Shown one piece after another: positions 1 through 11,600 of a stretch of 64,000 nucleotides of DNA (its first letter is position 1; the number at the start of each line of letters is the position of its first letter). The position numbers were made by a program, and so were the translations under genes. Source of the DNA: Isoetes taiwanensis (taxonomy: Eukaryota; Streptophyta; Lycopodiopsida; Isoetales; Isoetaceae); the NCBI GenBank assembly GCA_021234155.1, contig JAJEKV010000031.1:13945748-14009747 (forward strand), read 5' to 3'. Below the pieces are notes generated by a model. The model was not told the DNA's origin and did no database searches. It saw only the letters and a program-made list of their open reading frames with translations.

Positions 1-418
1 GGGCGGATGGAGTGGACAACCCTAAGCCATGTTCATATGCCAGCCAAATCCATTGCCATGAATTCTGTCTGCAATGAACTCTGGAGACCCAAGCCGTCAG
101 TCATCCCTTTGAGTCTGAGCCTTGGGTAGGATTCCCTATGTGATGTGCTGATCTTTGTCTATGCAGATATGTGGAGGACCATCCTTCGTGATGGTCATAT
201 GATGTTGATGTATGTGCTACTGACATGTATGTTTACGCTTCCGCAGCTAGGTAGGCCCTGAGGGAGACGGGGTGCAATGACCCTTCCACTCTTCCCACTG
301 GAACCCGTCACGGTTGCAGTGTCATGTGGAGGGCCCTGTATTAGCATGGAGCTGGTATGGGGGATGAACTCCTGTTTGTATACGGTGAGGGCACCGTATG
401 CGAGTAGGGGACGTCACA
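1..418 (+). repeat. 3' portion of a Ty3/gypsy-type LTR, cut by the window start
   Basis: The first bases (GGGCGGATGGAGTGGACAAC) match the inner part of the LTRs at 18030-19618 and 44045-45631. The sequence ends at 418 in CGTCACA, the same terminal motif as those LTRs. It is more diverged from them than they are from each other. Whether it is a solo LTR or the 3' LTR of an element lying to the left cannot be seen. Confidence 0.75.
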
Positions 419-1256
419 ACTACAGAGCAACAAGGTAGAAGAAAATAGATATAGTTACCTATAGGCTTAACTTCACAGCCCAACATTAACTAGCCATGTT
501 TGCAAAAGAATAAAGTCATCGGCACTTCAGACTTAATGCTTGTTCAGAATAACAAGATCCCTTGAAGCCACTAGCACATAACAATAAATGAGTTGTTCCA
601 TTGTTTTTTAGCTTCTATGGAGATATAGTAGCAAAAGAGAATTTAGCTTACATACAAACAAGAGCTTCAACTTAAGATCGTTTCTCCAACATCATAACAA
701 TCAAGGAAATAAGCAATGCGTCCACCAAAATTTCTGTAAAAACCTGCTTAAGTCCTTGTAATAAACTAAAATAATTGAAACACCTATTCAATAAAATGTT
801 AACGGCAATTCTCAAATTCCTAGAACAATCTCTATTTCTGGTTCAGAACTCAATTCTTCTGTTACAATTTCAAAAGCACCAATGCATTGTCTTATCTTGT
901 GAGAATGATGTTGAGGTGATGGCGGCACCATTTTATTTTTTTGTTGCTCTTGTGCTCCTGTGCGCTTGTGCTCATTATGCTCCTTGAATATTAAGTTTGT
1001 AAAGTAATATGTTACTTGATTTGGAAGGGATGACATACCTTATCATTGTGTTTAATTTCCAGGTGCGATTCGACAAGCATGGACCTCAGGTACATCATGC
1101 TTATTGGAATTATCCAAGTTCAATCCTTGAGAGGTACTTTAATACAGTTGCAATATAAAACATGGTTGCATGCTCACATTGGATGGTTTCATGCTCACAT
1201 TGGTTGCTACGCATTGATTGCAACATTGTTTAGATCAAGTTGACATTGTGTTATTC

Positions 1257-1275
1257 TCCTGACCGACGGTCAGGA
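1257..1275. repeat. Perfect 19-bp palindrome
   Basis: TCCTGACCGACGGTCAGGA reads the same on both strands around a single central base. No transposon termini or gene lie beside it. It could be a very small foldback remnant or chance. Confidence 0.6.
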
Positions 1276-1540
1276 TAGCTTTAGAGTAAGATTTATTATT
1301 TAAGAAACCAATTTGTCAACTTTTATACATATATCATTGAGCACATGAATAACCACATTGGTAGACTGTGTTGATTGCTAGCTTACATAGTGCAACAATG
1401 GGGTTGAATGAAATTCATATGGAAGAGAAGTATTATGAAGGTGAACACTTTGATAACAAAAAACTAGGGGTCATCAAACATTGGAACATTTTAGGGTTAC
1501 TCTTGCTATTTTTTGGCGGCAAACAATGTTATACACGAAT

Positions 1541-1584
1541 AAGAAGAAGAAGAGGAGAAGGAGGAAGAGGAGGAGGAGGAGGAG
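1541..1584 (+). repeat. Purine (AAG/GGA) microsatellite
   Basis: A continuous run of AAG, GAG and GGA triplets, all purine on the plus strand. It would translate to Arg/Glu/Gly runs, but the surrounding frame shows no gene. Confidence 0.85.
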
Positions 1585-2082
1585 CTTTTACATTATGCCA
1601 CATTGGTAGCCATATAAGGCCCTTTTTCCACGACACTGGTGTCTTATATTTATCAACGTATTATTGGGCCATATAAGCATATAAGATAGGCTGGTTTTTC
1701 CACTGTAATTTATAAGACATGTCTCGTAGGCCTTCCGTACAACTCTGTAGTCTTATTTTCTTTCCGGGGAAACCCCTCGCCACAAAATAAGACATCTAAT
1801 CCTATCCAATCACGGTGCTTCTTTGCCTAAAATTTAGGGCGTCACAAAAAAAAGGGGCTGAAGTGGAATCTTTTAACGCCAGAACTGCCATTGCTGGACT
1901 CGAAGCATCTGATATACTGCAAATATGGAACAGAACGGAGGCTGCAGGTCAAAATTGGTTGCCATAGAAATTTGCAGGTCGGATTGCTCAATTTTCTTGG
2001 GCTTCCTGCTTGTAGTTTTCCCAAAATCAAAGCGCTCCAACAGGAAAACGAGGCCGAAACAAGCAGAAAAAGAAGTCGGAAT

Positions 2083-2180
2083 AAGGATTTTAGAGCATTT
2101 GAGGATGAATCAAGCAGAAGAAGAAGTGAGAATAAGGATTTCAGAACATTTGAGGATGAATCAAGCAGCTCAAGATAGAA
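2083..2180 (+). repeat. Tandem repeat of about 50 bp, two copies, inside a broken reading frame
   Basis: The phrase GGATTTTAGAGCATTTGAGG followed by ATGAATCAAGCAG occurs twice in tandem. In one plus frame it reads ILEHLRMNQA then ISEHLRMNQA. A related peptide, ILEFLRLNQ, appears on the far side of the LINE at about 6515-6545. The LINE therefore seems to have entered a short repeated coding-like segment of the host transposon. No family is recognised. Confidence 0.5.
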
Positions 2181-2252
2181 TGAGAATGAGAATGATTTTT
2201 TATCGTCCACTGAGGCCAATCGGTCTATGGGACCCATAAGGAGCGTAGCAAA

Positions 2253-2323
2253 CTTATTACTGTCCGGGTTAAAAAACCCCCGCCCCGAAGGGTTTTCGAG
2301 GGAAAAACCGTGGCAGTAATAAG
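2253..2323. repeat. Hairpin cassette flanked by a perfect 10-bp inverted repeat
   Basis: Arms CTTATTACTG (2253-2262) and CAGTAATAAG (2314-2323) are perfect inverted copies. Between them lies a core containing TTAAAAAACCCCCGCCCCG, GGGTTTTCGAGGG and AAAAACC. A related core with different arms lies at 14179-14238. The cassette sits next to the 3' end of the minus-strand LINE and could belong to it, but the second copy has no LINE sequence beside it. Confidence 0.65.
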
Positions 2324-2485
2324 AATGCTGTCAAACTGTACAAGTATACATCAATGTTTATATACATGTCAAGTGTGTGCCCGAGGACATAGCTGATCTC
2401 GCATGTCCATAACCTCCTGAAGATATGATCCCGTACGGATGCTGTGCTCAATGTCACATGTAACGGCTGGCCAGGCCTGACCAAC

Positions 2486-5400
2486 TCAGCATATCGTGTC
2501 CGAATTTGAACAACTTTGAAGGGTATGAGATTCATCCTCAATGACTCCCATTTGGCAGCATTGACAGAGCCTGTCCTGGCGTGGCTCACCAATCCATCTG
2601 CCTGTCTCAATTCGAAGATGATGTGCCCCTGTGCGAATGGAGGCAATGAGTCTGCGCCTTTTCATGGACAAGTGGGTACGCAGGTAGCATTGCGGGCCTC
2701 GTTCCAATGTGGGATTTATGTGGCGCTGGTAGTGTGTTGTCTTGACCTGTTCAAGGGCATTGGCATCCCAAAGCTTGCTGAGGAAGCAATCGTCAAGATA
2801 TTGCCTCAAGCTATGGCGATCACCCTGCTTTGCACATGTATGCACCTGTGCTCCTGCACATTCCATCTAGCCAACCATTGAGCTCTCTTTTCCCTCCAGC
2901 AGGCCTTGAGGCATTGCGGCTCCATTGCCATGATATAAGCTAGTTTAGGGAGACGAGCATCGTCCATATTAACCACCTTCTGAAAATAGACAATGTGGCG
3001 ATCAAGGGCCGCCCTCCTCAGAGGCAAGAATCTCGCCTCTCTGTAGTAGAATTTGATATGGGACTGTGGACTTCACCCCTAGTGCTCGTACTAAGAAGGC
3101 TTTCTGGACCTGCTCCAAGTCATTCCAAGTAGCAAGTGATACTACTGGGCCCCATACTTTTACCCCGTATAAAAGGACAGGCTCCACTAAGACCTTGAAC
3201 AGGCGTGACTGATGGGCCCAATCATACAACTCCGCTCTATGACTATATGTTTTGCATTGCATATAGTGCCTTCCAGCCACACTGTCAGTGGCCCGTATGG
3301 ATGTGTCCCAAAGGCATAGTAGAAGGAAACTCCACTCCCAAATATTTCTATGTGGATGCAACTTCCACATTTTGGCCTCGATAATCGGAAGGAGGGACCC
3401 TCTACCGACGTGAAGATGATATGAAAACCACCTTAGTCTTGGCCAGGTTGACGCCATATGATATCGGTCGCCATGGAGAATGTGTCCGGGGCATCGAGAT
3501 GTAGTTGCATGTCCGCTGGTGTGTAAGCTAGAGGTCCACATCATCGCGATATATTAACCGTCGATGATTTGATAGAGAAGGTGAGCTCCATCGCCCCATT
3601 ATCGACAAACCCGCTCTCCAATTGATCAATGTAAAGCCCAAACAATGTTGGGGAGAGAGGGCATCCCCGACGAACCCCGATCATCGCTATCAAATGGTTG
3701 GCTTGTTCGCAAAACCGACCAGAGCATCTTTTCGTATAGCTGCATTAATTTGCGTTCTCGCAAATCTACAGGAAACCCCACCGCTGTTGCAATCTTGCCC
3801 ATAGTTTTTCCCGAGGCACACGTGTCAAACGCCTTCGCAAAAATCCACAAAGCAACAATATAGATCCCGACGGGCGGTTCCCGGCTGTCTTCAATCGAGT
3901 TCGCGAACGTGAAGATGTGGTCAATGGTTGAGTGCGACGGTCCGAATCCTCGCCGGGTGAGGGCCCGCCTCTCTTCCTCCGCCTGACCATCAACCGCTGC
4001 CGAGAATCCCAAAGCAAGCAATTTTGCAAACACCGAATCGACCATGATTGTTCGATAATTGGTACGGGCGCTTATCACCCGCCTTATATATGGGAACAAC
4101 TCGCTATTGGTCCACCGCGATGGGAAACCTTCCCAGTAATGCCTTGTTGAAGCACCGGTATTATGGACGGCCCCGCCCACTTAAGCAATTTCGCCGCATA
4201 CCATCCAAGTCTAGGGCTTTCCCATTGGCAAGACGCCGCAAGCCTTGTTCCACGTCCGGACTGTGATTTCCAAAGACCGGGTCTTCTTGCAAGGGTAATG
4301 TTGCATGTGCACCCCGAGGGTCGTATAGCTGTTGCAAGTATTGTCTCCACCGCCGGAGTGATATTCCCCGGGTCTGACGGCTTTCTAAGAACCCTTCGCC
4401 CCGAAGGTCCCGGGATGACGCTCCGTGAGGTAAAACATTTCCTTTGATGCCGCAATGTACCGCTTTCTTAGCTTTAAGGAAGATGCGATAAGCCTAACCG
4501 CATGTGGGCGTAAAGCGTGGTGCCGTGACTTGGCGGAGCCGGCGTTTGTGTTCCTTGCACTTTCTGATCAAACCATTGATTACGGGGGAAGGTTGTGTTC
4601 TGGAGGTCCGTCATGGGCGGCTTATCCCAAAGCACCTCTCTCCAGATCCTAAGCACATCGGTCGGCTCATCGTTGCGGTGTTGTTTCAGATGCGGGTACG
4701 GTACCTTTCAAGTACTTAGCATACCGCACTGCAGGTACGATGACGTCATTTTATGAAAAATGAAATGTTTTTGCTTCAAATTTTTTGAGTTTTCAACACA
4801 AGTACGGTAAGTATTTTAAAGGTACGGTATGTATTTTATAGGTATTTTACAGGTACTGTAAGTATTTTACAAGTATTTTATAGGTACGGTACGTATTTTA
4901 TAGGTACGGTAACAACACTTTTTAACGTACTGGTTTTTTTTTTCGGTACGTTAAAAATTCAGAGGTACGTTACGAGGTATGATACGTAAAATACTTATAG
5001 TACCGTACAGGTACGGTAAGTACGTAACAACACTGGTCTGTTGCTCTAGTGTAGGATATTGCAAAATTTCTGCCAGGTCATCTATAAGCATCTGGGCATA
5101 AGCCCCTGCATGTTCATAATCCAATCGCAGCTGAGGCATGTGAGGAGTTGTTGCACCGGGGGTTCGCACAACCTGCCAAGCCAACTTCAAGTAAAGTGGT
5201 AAGTGGTCTGAGTCGATCTCTTCATCCCTATTAGCTGTTCCCACCTGAAAGTGCTTGACGACATGCATATCCCCGCCGTGCACCAAAGACATAGTCCACC
5301 ACACTAGATCCGCCCCGGTTTCCCCGCCTACAAGTGCTCTTTGCGCGGTGGAAGGCCACTGCGTGCTAGTCCATTGCGGACACCGTGTCAAAGATACCGC

Positions 5401-6180
5401 AGAGCAAAAGCAATCGCCGACCATAGCGCCGCGTGACGGTTGTCATCCGATGTCCGGTAATAAGCTCCTTCTGCGGGATGCAACCGCAATATATCATCGA
5501 TCAAGGGATCAAATCTCATGGGTTGTTCTACCCCTGCGGCGCGGCGCATTGAAGTCTCCAAGGAGTATGACACCGCCTAATCTTTGCCGTATGTCATCAT
5601 ATAGATCGACATAGGGGTCCAGCCTATCCACATCCGAATGGGTGTGATAGAAGTTGCTTTCGCATGTGGAAAGTAGCAGTCGCCACAAAGAGGGGTCTCA
5701 CTATCGCAGTTTTGCACACGCACCCACAGTGCCGTTGTGCTTGTCCGCCTTGAACAAGGAGATTGATTGTGCCAAGGTTGTTCGGGTAGTAGCAGTGCAA
5801 CCCCCATGCCCCCGCTTCCTATGCAATCATTGAAGATTGAGTAGTGCCGTATCCCGGCAAGTCGTATCCCGTGGTCCCGCATGCTCCCATGTTTCCATGA
5901 GGAAGATGAGATCCATGTCCGCAAAGAATCGAGTTGAGACTATCTCCCTTCGCCATGGGAAGCCCCGGCAATTCCGTGAGACCATGCGAGGCACAATTCC
6001 TATTTGTTGGCGGGCGGCAGGGAGATTCAAAGACGACATCATAAGGGGGTGGCGGTGGAAGTAGCCCGAGATGTGCGAGCAAATGTAAGGTGAGGCAACT
6101 TGAGCGGCGCGTCTGGGCAGCGGTGCAGCGGCAATGGCTTCGCCGTAGGTCAGCCGGAGGGTTAGCAAGATTTGTAGCAA
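2486..6180 (-). pseudogene. LINE ORF2 pseudogene: endonuclease, reverse transcriptase, zf-RVT
   Basis: ORF2 of a LINE nicks target DNA and reverse-transcribes the element RNA. Visible pieces are the endonuclease start LIFLMETWEHAG (near 5900) and the endonuclease end SDHLPLYLKLAW (near 5210). The RT fingers read GFGPSHSTIDHIFTF (near 4000). The catalytic box is YRDDVDL (near 3540), in place of the usual YADD. The thumb-like VLVEPVLLYGVKVWGP lies near 3190, and a Cys-rich tail CQCCQMGVIEDESHTLQSC near 2560-2610. Several frames are needed to read through, and the MITE at 4676-5035 separates endonuclease from RT. It is a pseudogene with no functional capacity. Confidence 0.75.
4676..5035. mobile_element. 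hAT-like MITE rich in GTACGGTA, inserted in the LINE
   Basis: The right end, reversed, starts CAGTGTTGTTACG, typical of hAT termini. The left end reads CGGTGTTGTTTCAG. The flanking 8-mers CATCGTTG (4668-4675) and GTCTGTTG (5036-5043) match only partly, which is weak support for an 8-bp TSD. The inside is built from many copies of GGTACGGTA and TATTTTATAGG, with no coding potential. It cleanly separates the RT and endonuclease parts of the LINE, which shows it is an insertion. Confidence 0.55.
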
Positions 6181-6199
6181 TTCGGCGGTCTAAAAAATT

Positions 6200-6480
6200 T
6201 GCATCTTGCCCCGAATCGATCCTGCAGCCTCCCCCTCCTCCCGAATGCTTTTAACTTTGGCCAACTTCGTGCTCAAGGGTCTTCTTGTTGGGCTGGGTCG
6301 TCTCGATCAACATACATGGCGCCCCCTTTAGTCGCCTACCCCGGGCGCAGGATGGCTGCTTTCACTTGCGCATCTCGTACTGTGAACGTGACCACCCGTG
6401 GGCGGTCTGGGTGCTGGACGCCATGGCGTCTCGCCCTAATAATGTTTACCGGCATGGGGAATGTCATTCGAGCAAGAATC
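6200..6480 (-). pseudogene. LINE ORF1 C-terminal remnant
   Basis: The minus strand reads FPMPVNIIRARRHGVQHP then VVTFTVRDAQVKAAILRPG, in the style of the nucleic-acid-binding ORF1 region of LINEs (hydrophobic VTF strand, then basic residues and ILR). It lies directly upstream of the endonuclease of the same strand. Upstream of 6480 the match stops, so the copy seems 5'-truncated. Confidence 0.45.
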
Positions 6481-7023
6481 AAGAATTGAAACAGGAAAAT
6501 GACAAGGAGATGAAAATTTTAGAGTTCTTGAGATTAAACCAAATAATTGGAAGAAAGATTTGCATGATGGATTGGTCGATTCTTCGCCCAAAAAGAGCAA
6601 AAGCTGGAAGAAGATTCTGGGGTTTAGAACGCCCAAATTTTTAAGATCCAATTCAGCGAGCAGAGCAGAGCAGACCAGAAAAGCCTGTTTCCGAAACATG
6701 GAATCCATGGCTTGGAAGAATAGGAACAATTTCTGGTTCCTTAAGCATTCTGATGCAGAAGGAACAACCAGCCTATTATGCAGAAGGATGCCTTATTTGG
6801 AACAGTGAATCAAGCCGTTACCTATTCCAGTTTTGCAAAGTTGCCCTTCGTAAATAGAAAAATTCTTTTGCTCTGAATAGAATACCTCCTGATTGAATCC
6901 ATCCTCCTGATTCAAGCTGTTACCGAATCTTTCTTCAGGAAGCGAAATTTGTCCTCCATTTGATGCAGGAAGCTAAGAAAATTAGAAGGTTTTCATCAAT
7001 GGTTCTTCATCAGCAACAGCTAT

Positions 7024-7117
7024 CACCCATCAAGAAATGGTTCCGCGAAAGTGAAATTGTGCCTGTGATACACCCATCAAGAAATGGTTCCGCGAAAGTG
7101 AAATTGTGCCTGTGATA
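7024..7117 (+). repeat. Tandem duplication, 47 bp x 2
   Basis: The unit beginning CACCCATCAAGAAATGGTTC and ending CCTGTGATA is repeated immediately and without change. It lies in the right arm of the Harbinger-like element. Confidence 0.9.
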
Positions 7118-8002
7118 AACATGCAAGAAAACGACGGAGTAGTGGTAAATCAGATTTTATGAGACATGTCTTATGTTATGAGCTACTTTTTATAACGGAG
7201 CCGTGGAAACGTATTTTTTTTAAGACATGTCACAAGAATGACATGGCACCTCAAATGCTGTCTTATAGTTATAAGACAGCCATATTTTAAGCCAACCGTA
7301 GAAAAGGGGACTAATTCACATCCCATACCAGCATTGCTTTGTTAAGCCATGGCCCTAACAACCATACATTGAATGTCACTCTAGATGGCTTCAAACTCAA
7401 ACATATTTTTTCTAAGACTAGTGTGTTATCACTAGACCAAATACCCAAAATGCTGGGCCAAGTTATGATGGTATTTAAAGTGACATTTGAGTATGTTCTA
7501 TTATTTCGTTTGGTATTTGGGGAGGGTATCCCTGGCATGGTTGAGCCTAGATTTGGCGGCTGTATTGTATTGCAAATCGTATTTTGAGGGTATTTTTGGA
7601 ACGGTTTGAGCTGCTTATTGCCGTATATGCGAATTTGGATTTGTGGTTTCATGATGTTGATTTAGAAAGAAATTTTGGCTTCTGGTTTTGGAGATCGGGT
7701 GGAGAGGTGCAGGCTTGAGGCGCAGAAGCGATGAGAAGGGGCGATGAGACGACCGCCTGAGGCTTAGGGGCTGGTTTAGAGAATCCGCTTTGAATGCGGT
7801 TTTGAAGAATCCGGTTTTGAAGAGGCGATAGAGCATCCGGCCTGCTTTGGCATAGAGAATCCGGATCCGCTTGGGCGCAGCATGGAGAATCCGGTCTCAC
7901 TCGATTTGCTTGTAGCCTGGATTGGGGGCGAGGCCCGAGACCGGAGTCTCACGGCTTCATCTTCGGTTCCCGATGCCTTCAATCCTTTTGTTTTTCTTTC
8001 TT

Positions 8003-8081
8003 CTTCTAACCATGTGCGTACGGGATATGGATTTGCCGTGGGCTTCTAACCATGTGCGTACGGATATGGATTTGTTTGTGG
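8003..8081 (+). repeat. Tandem repeat of about 40 bp, two copies
   Basis: TTCTAACCATGTGCGTACGG followed by GATATGGATTTG occurs twice in direct succession. A third partial copy (CTTCTAACCATGTGC) lies near 8180. Confidence 0.8.
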
Positions 8082-8406
8082 GAGCCGAGCATGGTGAAGG
8101 CCTCGAGCTTCTTCGGCCCGAATCTCTTAGCCTTGGCTCCTGGATGCTGAGGGATGGCTTGACCTTGTTATTTTTTTAATCTTCTAACCATGTGCAGCTT
8201 TTCGACCATTGGAAGTGGCGGGCGTTTTAGTGACGAAAAATTCAATGGCCCTTGATTTGGTATAGAGCACAGAATATTCGAACGACCAACGGCCAGAAAT
8301 CAAGGACAGGGAAAAACCCGATAAGGAATGAAAAATAACGAATAACGAATAATAACTATTGAGGGCAAGACCATAGAATAGCATTGAATTGAATAATAAT
8401 GCGTGG

Positions 8407-8461
8407 TGCCTAGCAATGTTGGGGCATGGATAAGAGTGCCTAATGCCTAGCAATGTTGGGG
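8407..8461 (+). repeat. Direct repeat of an 18-mer
   Basis: TGCCTAGCAATGTTGGGG occurs at 8407-8424 and again at 8444-8461. It lies about 180 bp upstream of the synthetase start codon. Confidence 0.8.
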
Positions 8462-8634
8462 TTTGTGACCAAACTTTTTTGACAATTGGAAAGATAAAAG
8501 AAAATGGACAAATAAATGTAAGGCTTGCGAGGGATATGCAGAATAGCTAATTTTGCAGTTTTAGACTCGAAGGCGACACGTTCTGGCATATAAACTACAT
8601 AAGATCTGGAGCTGAGAGCACCGGATTTGCCAGA

Positions 8635-11600
8635 ATGAGGCTGGTAAAAGTGGCAACCTGCAGCCTCAACCAATGGGCTATGGATTTTGATGGCAATCTT
8701 AAGCGTATCAAGGAGTCCATAGATCGAGCTCGCAGGCAAGGGGCTACCTTCCGCGTTGGACCCGAGCTTGAAATTACTGGCTATGGCTGCGAGGATCATT
8801 TTTTGGAACAAGACACCTGCATTCATGCGTAAGTTGTATTTTCGTTTTGATTCAATTTCTATTTTGTATTTATGATTAGGTACATGCTTTTACATAAGCA
8901 AACAATTCATAAATAGTGAAAGAGGAGATACGATTGCATATAAGAAACGAAGAGTACTCTTTAAGAATGCAGCTCCAATGCATAACTTTAGTCTTCTATT
9001 ATCTTTAAAATTGAAGAACATGATACAGTCCTACAAAATTTGAGAGTCTTACCAAGTGTTTATATAAAAAATTACATTACTAAATTGAATTATAGATAGA
9101 AGTATCCTAAAGGTGGTCCAACCAAGGATAATGTTTTTCTACTTGTCGGTCGTTCTGCGCCAGACAGAATAGGAAGGCCAGTGTACGTCCAACATGGCCA
9201 TGTAAGTAGCAAGCTATTTTACTATCATGCCAACCATATCAACCATGATAGAGATATCAGCTATTTCGTGGCTATTAAACTTAATCTAATGGAAGGGAAA
9301 CATAGTTATATACAAAAGTTCTTTTGTGCTGAAATATTTCTCAAACGGAAGAGATGTTACACAGGCAAAACATGCATTGCATCTATCTCCAGTATGAGCC
9401 TAGGGGTAGGTCAATGGAGTATTCTGGGACCCCTTGTCTTAAACTTTTGCTTAGGTTGATGGGAAGAGGTTGCAGCAGAGGCAGAGCAGACATTACAGAT
9501 AATTCATTTCTTTTAAACCAAGTTTTGTCTCACTTCCACAGATTCTTGCGGGTATTAACGACCCTCTGAGTAACATTAACTTGCTTTGCAGTTATAGTTT
9601 ATGTTATATTGCCATCTGGACTATCTTGTACTGTAATCTTTTGCCTCTCCATATTTACAACTATGTGCGTGACATATTTTTATTACTCCATTCTCTTAAC
9701 AGGTGGGAATGCCTTGCGGATATATTATCTTCCAATTTGACGTATGGGATTGTATGCGACATTGGAATGCCAGTGGAACAAGGTGGTGTTCGTTATAATG
9801 CACGGGTCTTTTGCCTTGATGGACAGATTCTCTTGATTCGTCCTAAAAAGTTTATGGCAAACGATGGCAATTACCGCGAACTTAGATGGTTCTCCTCCTG
9901 GAAGCACCATTATGAGCTAGTAGAGCTAGAACTTCCAGAAGTAATAAGATCTGTTAATTCTCAGCAAAAAGCACCATTTGGAGATGCATATATCACCTTC
10001 CATGACACGTATGACTCTCAAGTTGCTTTGTTAAAAAAACTTCTCCGAATAGTGACTAACATTGACTATACGTTTGTCCTATTGATTATATGACTGCAGA
10101 GCCCTTGCAGCAGAGACATGTGAGGAGCTGTTTACTCCAGCTTCGCCACATGTCCCACTTGCTTTAAATGGTGTCGAAATATTTGCAAATGGGAGTGGAA
10201 GCCATCATCAGCTACGAAAATTGAACAAAAGGCTAGAGGTCATACAAGGTGGCACTGGCAAATCTGGTGGCATATATCTCTATGCAAATCAACAAGGGTG
10301 TGATGGTGGACGTCTCTATTTTGGTAAAATTTCTTATATCTATAGATTCCTATTTACATAAAACATTTGTTTACAACTCTCAGAGTAGTACAAATTGCAC
10401 TGATTTCTAGCAAGGATCTAACATTGCTCTTTTCCTCCGAATCTCTGCAGATGGTTGTGCTTGTATTGTTGTCAACGGTGATGTTGTTGCACAAGGATCT
10501 CAATTTTCGCTTCATGATGTTGAAGTCTTTGTTGCTTGTGTTGACTTGGATGCAGTATGTATGGAAGAAGTTTTAGAGTTACTCACATGTTGACAAACAG
10601 ATTTATGAATTTTACCTAAAATGTTGATATAGGTGAAAAGTTACAGGGGTTCTATAAGCAGCCTCAGAGAGCAGGCCAGTCAACAACCATTCATTCCTTC
10701 TGTACAGGCTGACTTTTGTCTTTCAAATATCAAAGACTTTCTTAGTGTTGTCCCATCGATGCCGATACTGGTAAGTTGCATTCATTTTCTTATTTACTTT
10801 ACTGGTATGTGCAATTTGTATGTATTAAATTTTTTCACTGAAAGGTCATAGTCATCGTCTTTATTCATGGTTTGCCTATCCATACAAAGGTTAATTATCA
10901 TCTGCGATGTTATCCATCATTAGTGTTGTATTCTTATTTGGACAGTCTTGGTGTCCATTCTGCCTGTGAACATTATCTCTATGAGCAAAATGATTGTCTT
11001 TGTTTATGGTTTGTTTATCCATGTAAAGGTTAAGTACCATCTGCCAGAAGAAGAGATAGCGTTTGGTCCAGCTTGTTGGTTGTGGGATTATCTGCGTCGC
11101 AGTGGTGCAACTGGTTATCTGTTACCACTGTCCGGTGGTGCTGATAGCTCAAGTGTTGCGGCAATTGTTGGCTGCATGTGTCAGCTTGTCATGAAAGGTA
11201 ATAGATGCCATCATATTTCCTTTCTACAACAAGCTGTGCTGAGCTTAAATTTGGAAATGAATGCAGGCCTGGAAGAAGGTGATTTTCAAGTGCAGTCTGA
11301 TGTGATGCGTATTGGAAATTATATAAATGGTGAGTTGCCAAAGAGCGCCAACGAACTTGCACATCGGTTGTTCAGTACAGTGTATTTGGGTTCTGAAAAC
11401 AGGTAAATTCTTTTTACACTCTCAAACAGTTGATGGTGTTGTGGAAAGTGTCTGCCTTCTGCATAAAGAGACTTGGTATATGTTTGTTCATCAGAATTTT
11501 GGTGACATAGTGGAACAGAACCAAAGAGCTTCTGTATCGTTCTAGGATCTTAGGAAATGGCTGGTAGAACAATATGAAGTCAGCAGTACAACATCACCAG

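Larger units (their letters stand above)
419..1617. other. AT-rich spacer without a recognised gene
   Basis: No open frame longer than about 100 codons and no recognisable protein family. It contains a perfect 19-bp palindrome and a purine microsatellite, listed separately. A short repeated phrase, TGCTCACATTGGATGG / TGCTCACATTGGTTGC, lies near 1170-1206. Confidence 0.5.
2330..6480 (-). mobile_element. Decayed non-LTR retrotransposon (LINE, L1-like)
   Basis: Read on the minus strand this shows, in order, an ORF1 remnant, an apurinic-type endonuclease, a reverse transcriptase, and a C-terminal zinc-knuckle region. All are split by stops and frameshifts. It lies inside the Harbinger-like element and is itself interrupted by a MITE at 4676-5035. 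The boundaries are approximate: the 3' end should lie near 2200-2330, and the 5' end is judged from the last ORF1-like peptide near 6480. No clear TSD was found. Confidence 0.75.
1618..7311. mobile_element. PIF/Harbinger-like DNA transposon, interrupted by a LINE
   Basis: The left end reads GGCCCTTTTTCCACG. The right end, reversed, reads GTCCCCTTTTCTACG, so 12 of 15 bases match. Both ends are flanked by TAA (1615-1617 and 7312-7314), the 3-bp T-A-rich TSD expected of PIF/Harbinger elements. Motifs such as ATAAGACATGTCTC recur inside both arms (about 1710-1730 and 7160-7240). No transposase is recognised. A minus-strand LINE occupies about 2330-6480, so the original element was roughly 1.5 kb. 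The TIR matches the 48-bp MITE at 52287-52334, which supports the family call. The alternative is two separate small elements, one at each side. Confidence 0.5.
7312..8634. other. Upstream region of the NAD synthetase gene, no gene recognised
   Basis: No protein family is seen. The stretch 7777-7900 has a phrase AGAGAATCCG / AGAATCCGGT repeated about five times. A CATATAAA box lies at 8587-8594, only about 40 bp before the synthetase ATG, so it would need a very short 5' UTR. Two further small tandem repeats are listed separately. Confidence 0.5.

Noticed and set aside
2269-2320. Bacterial-type rho-independent terminator resembling the hairpin core
   Set aside because: The host is a plant and the same core occurs again with different arms, so a repeat explanation is better.
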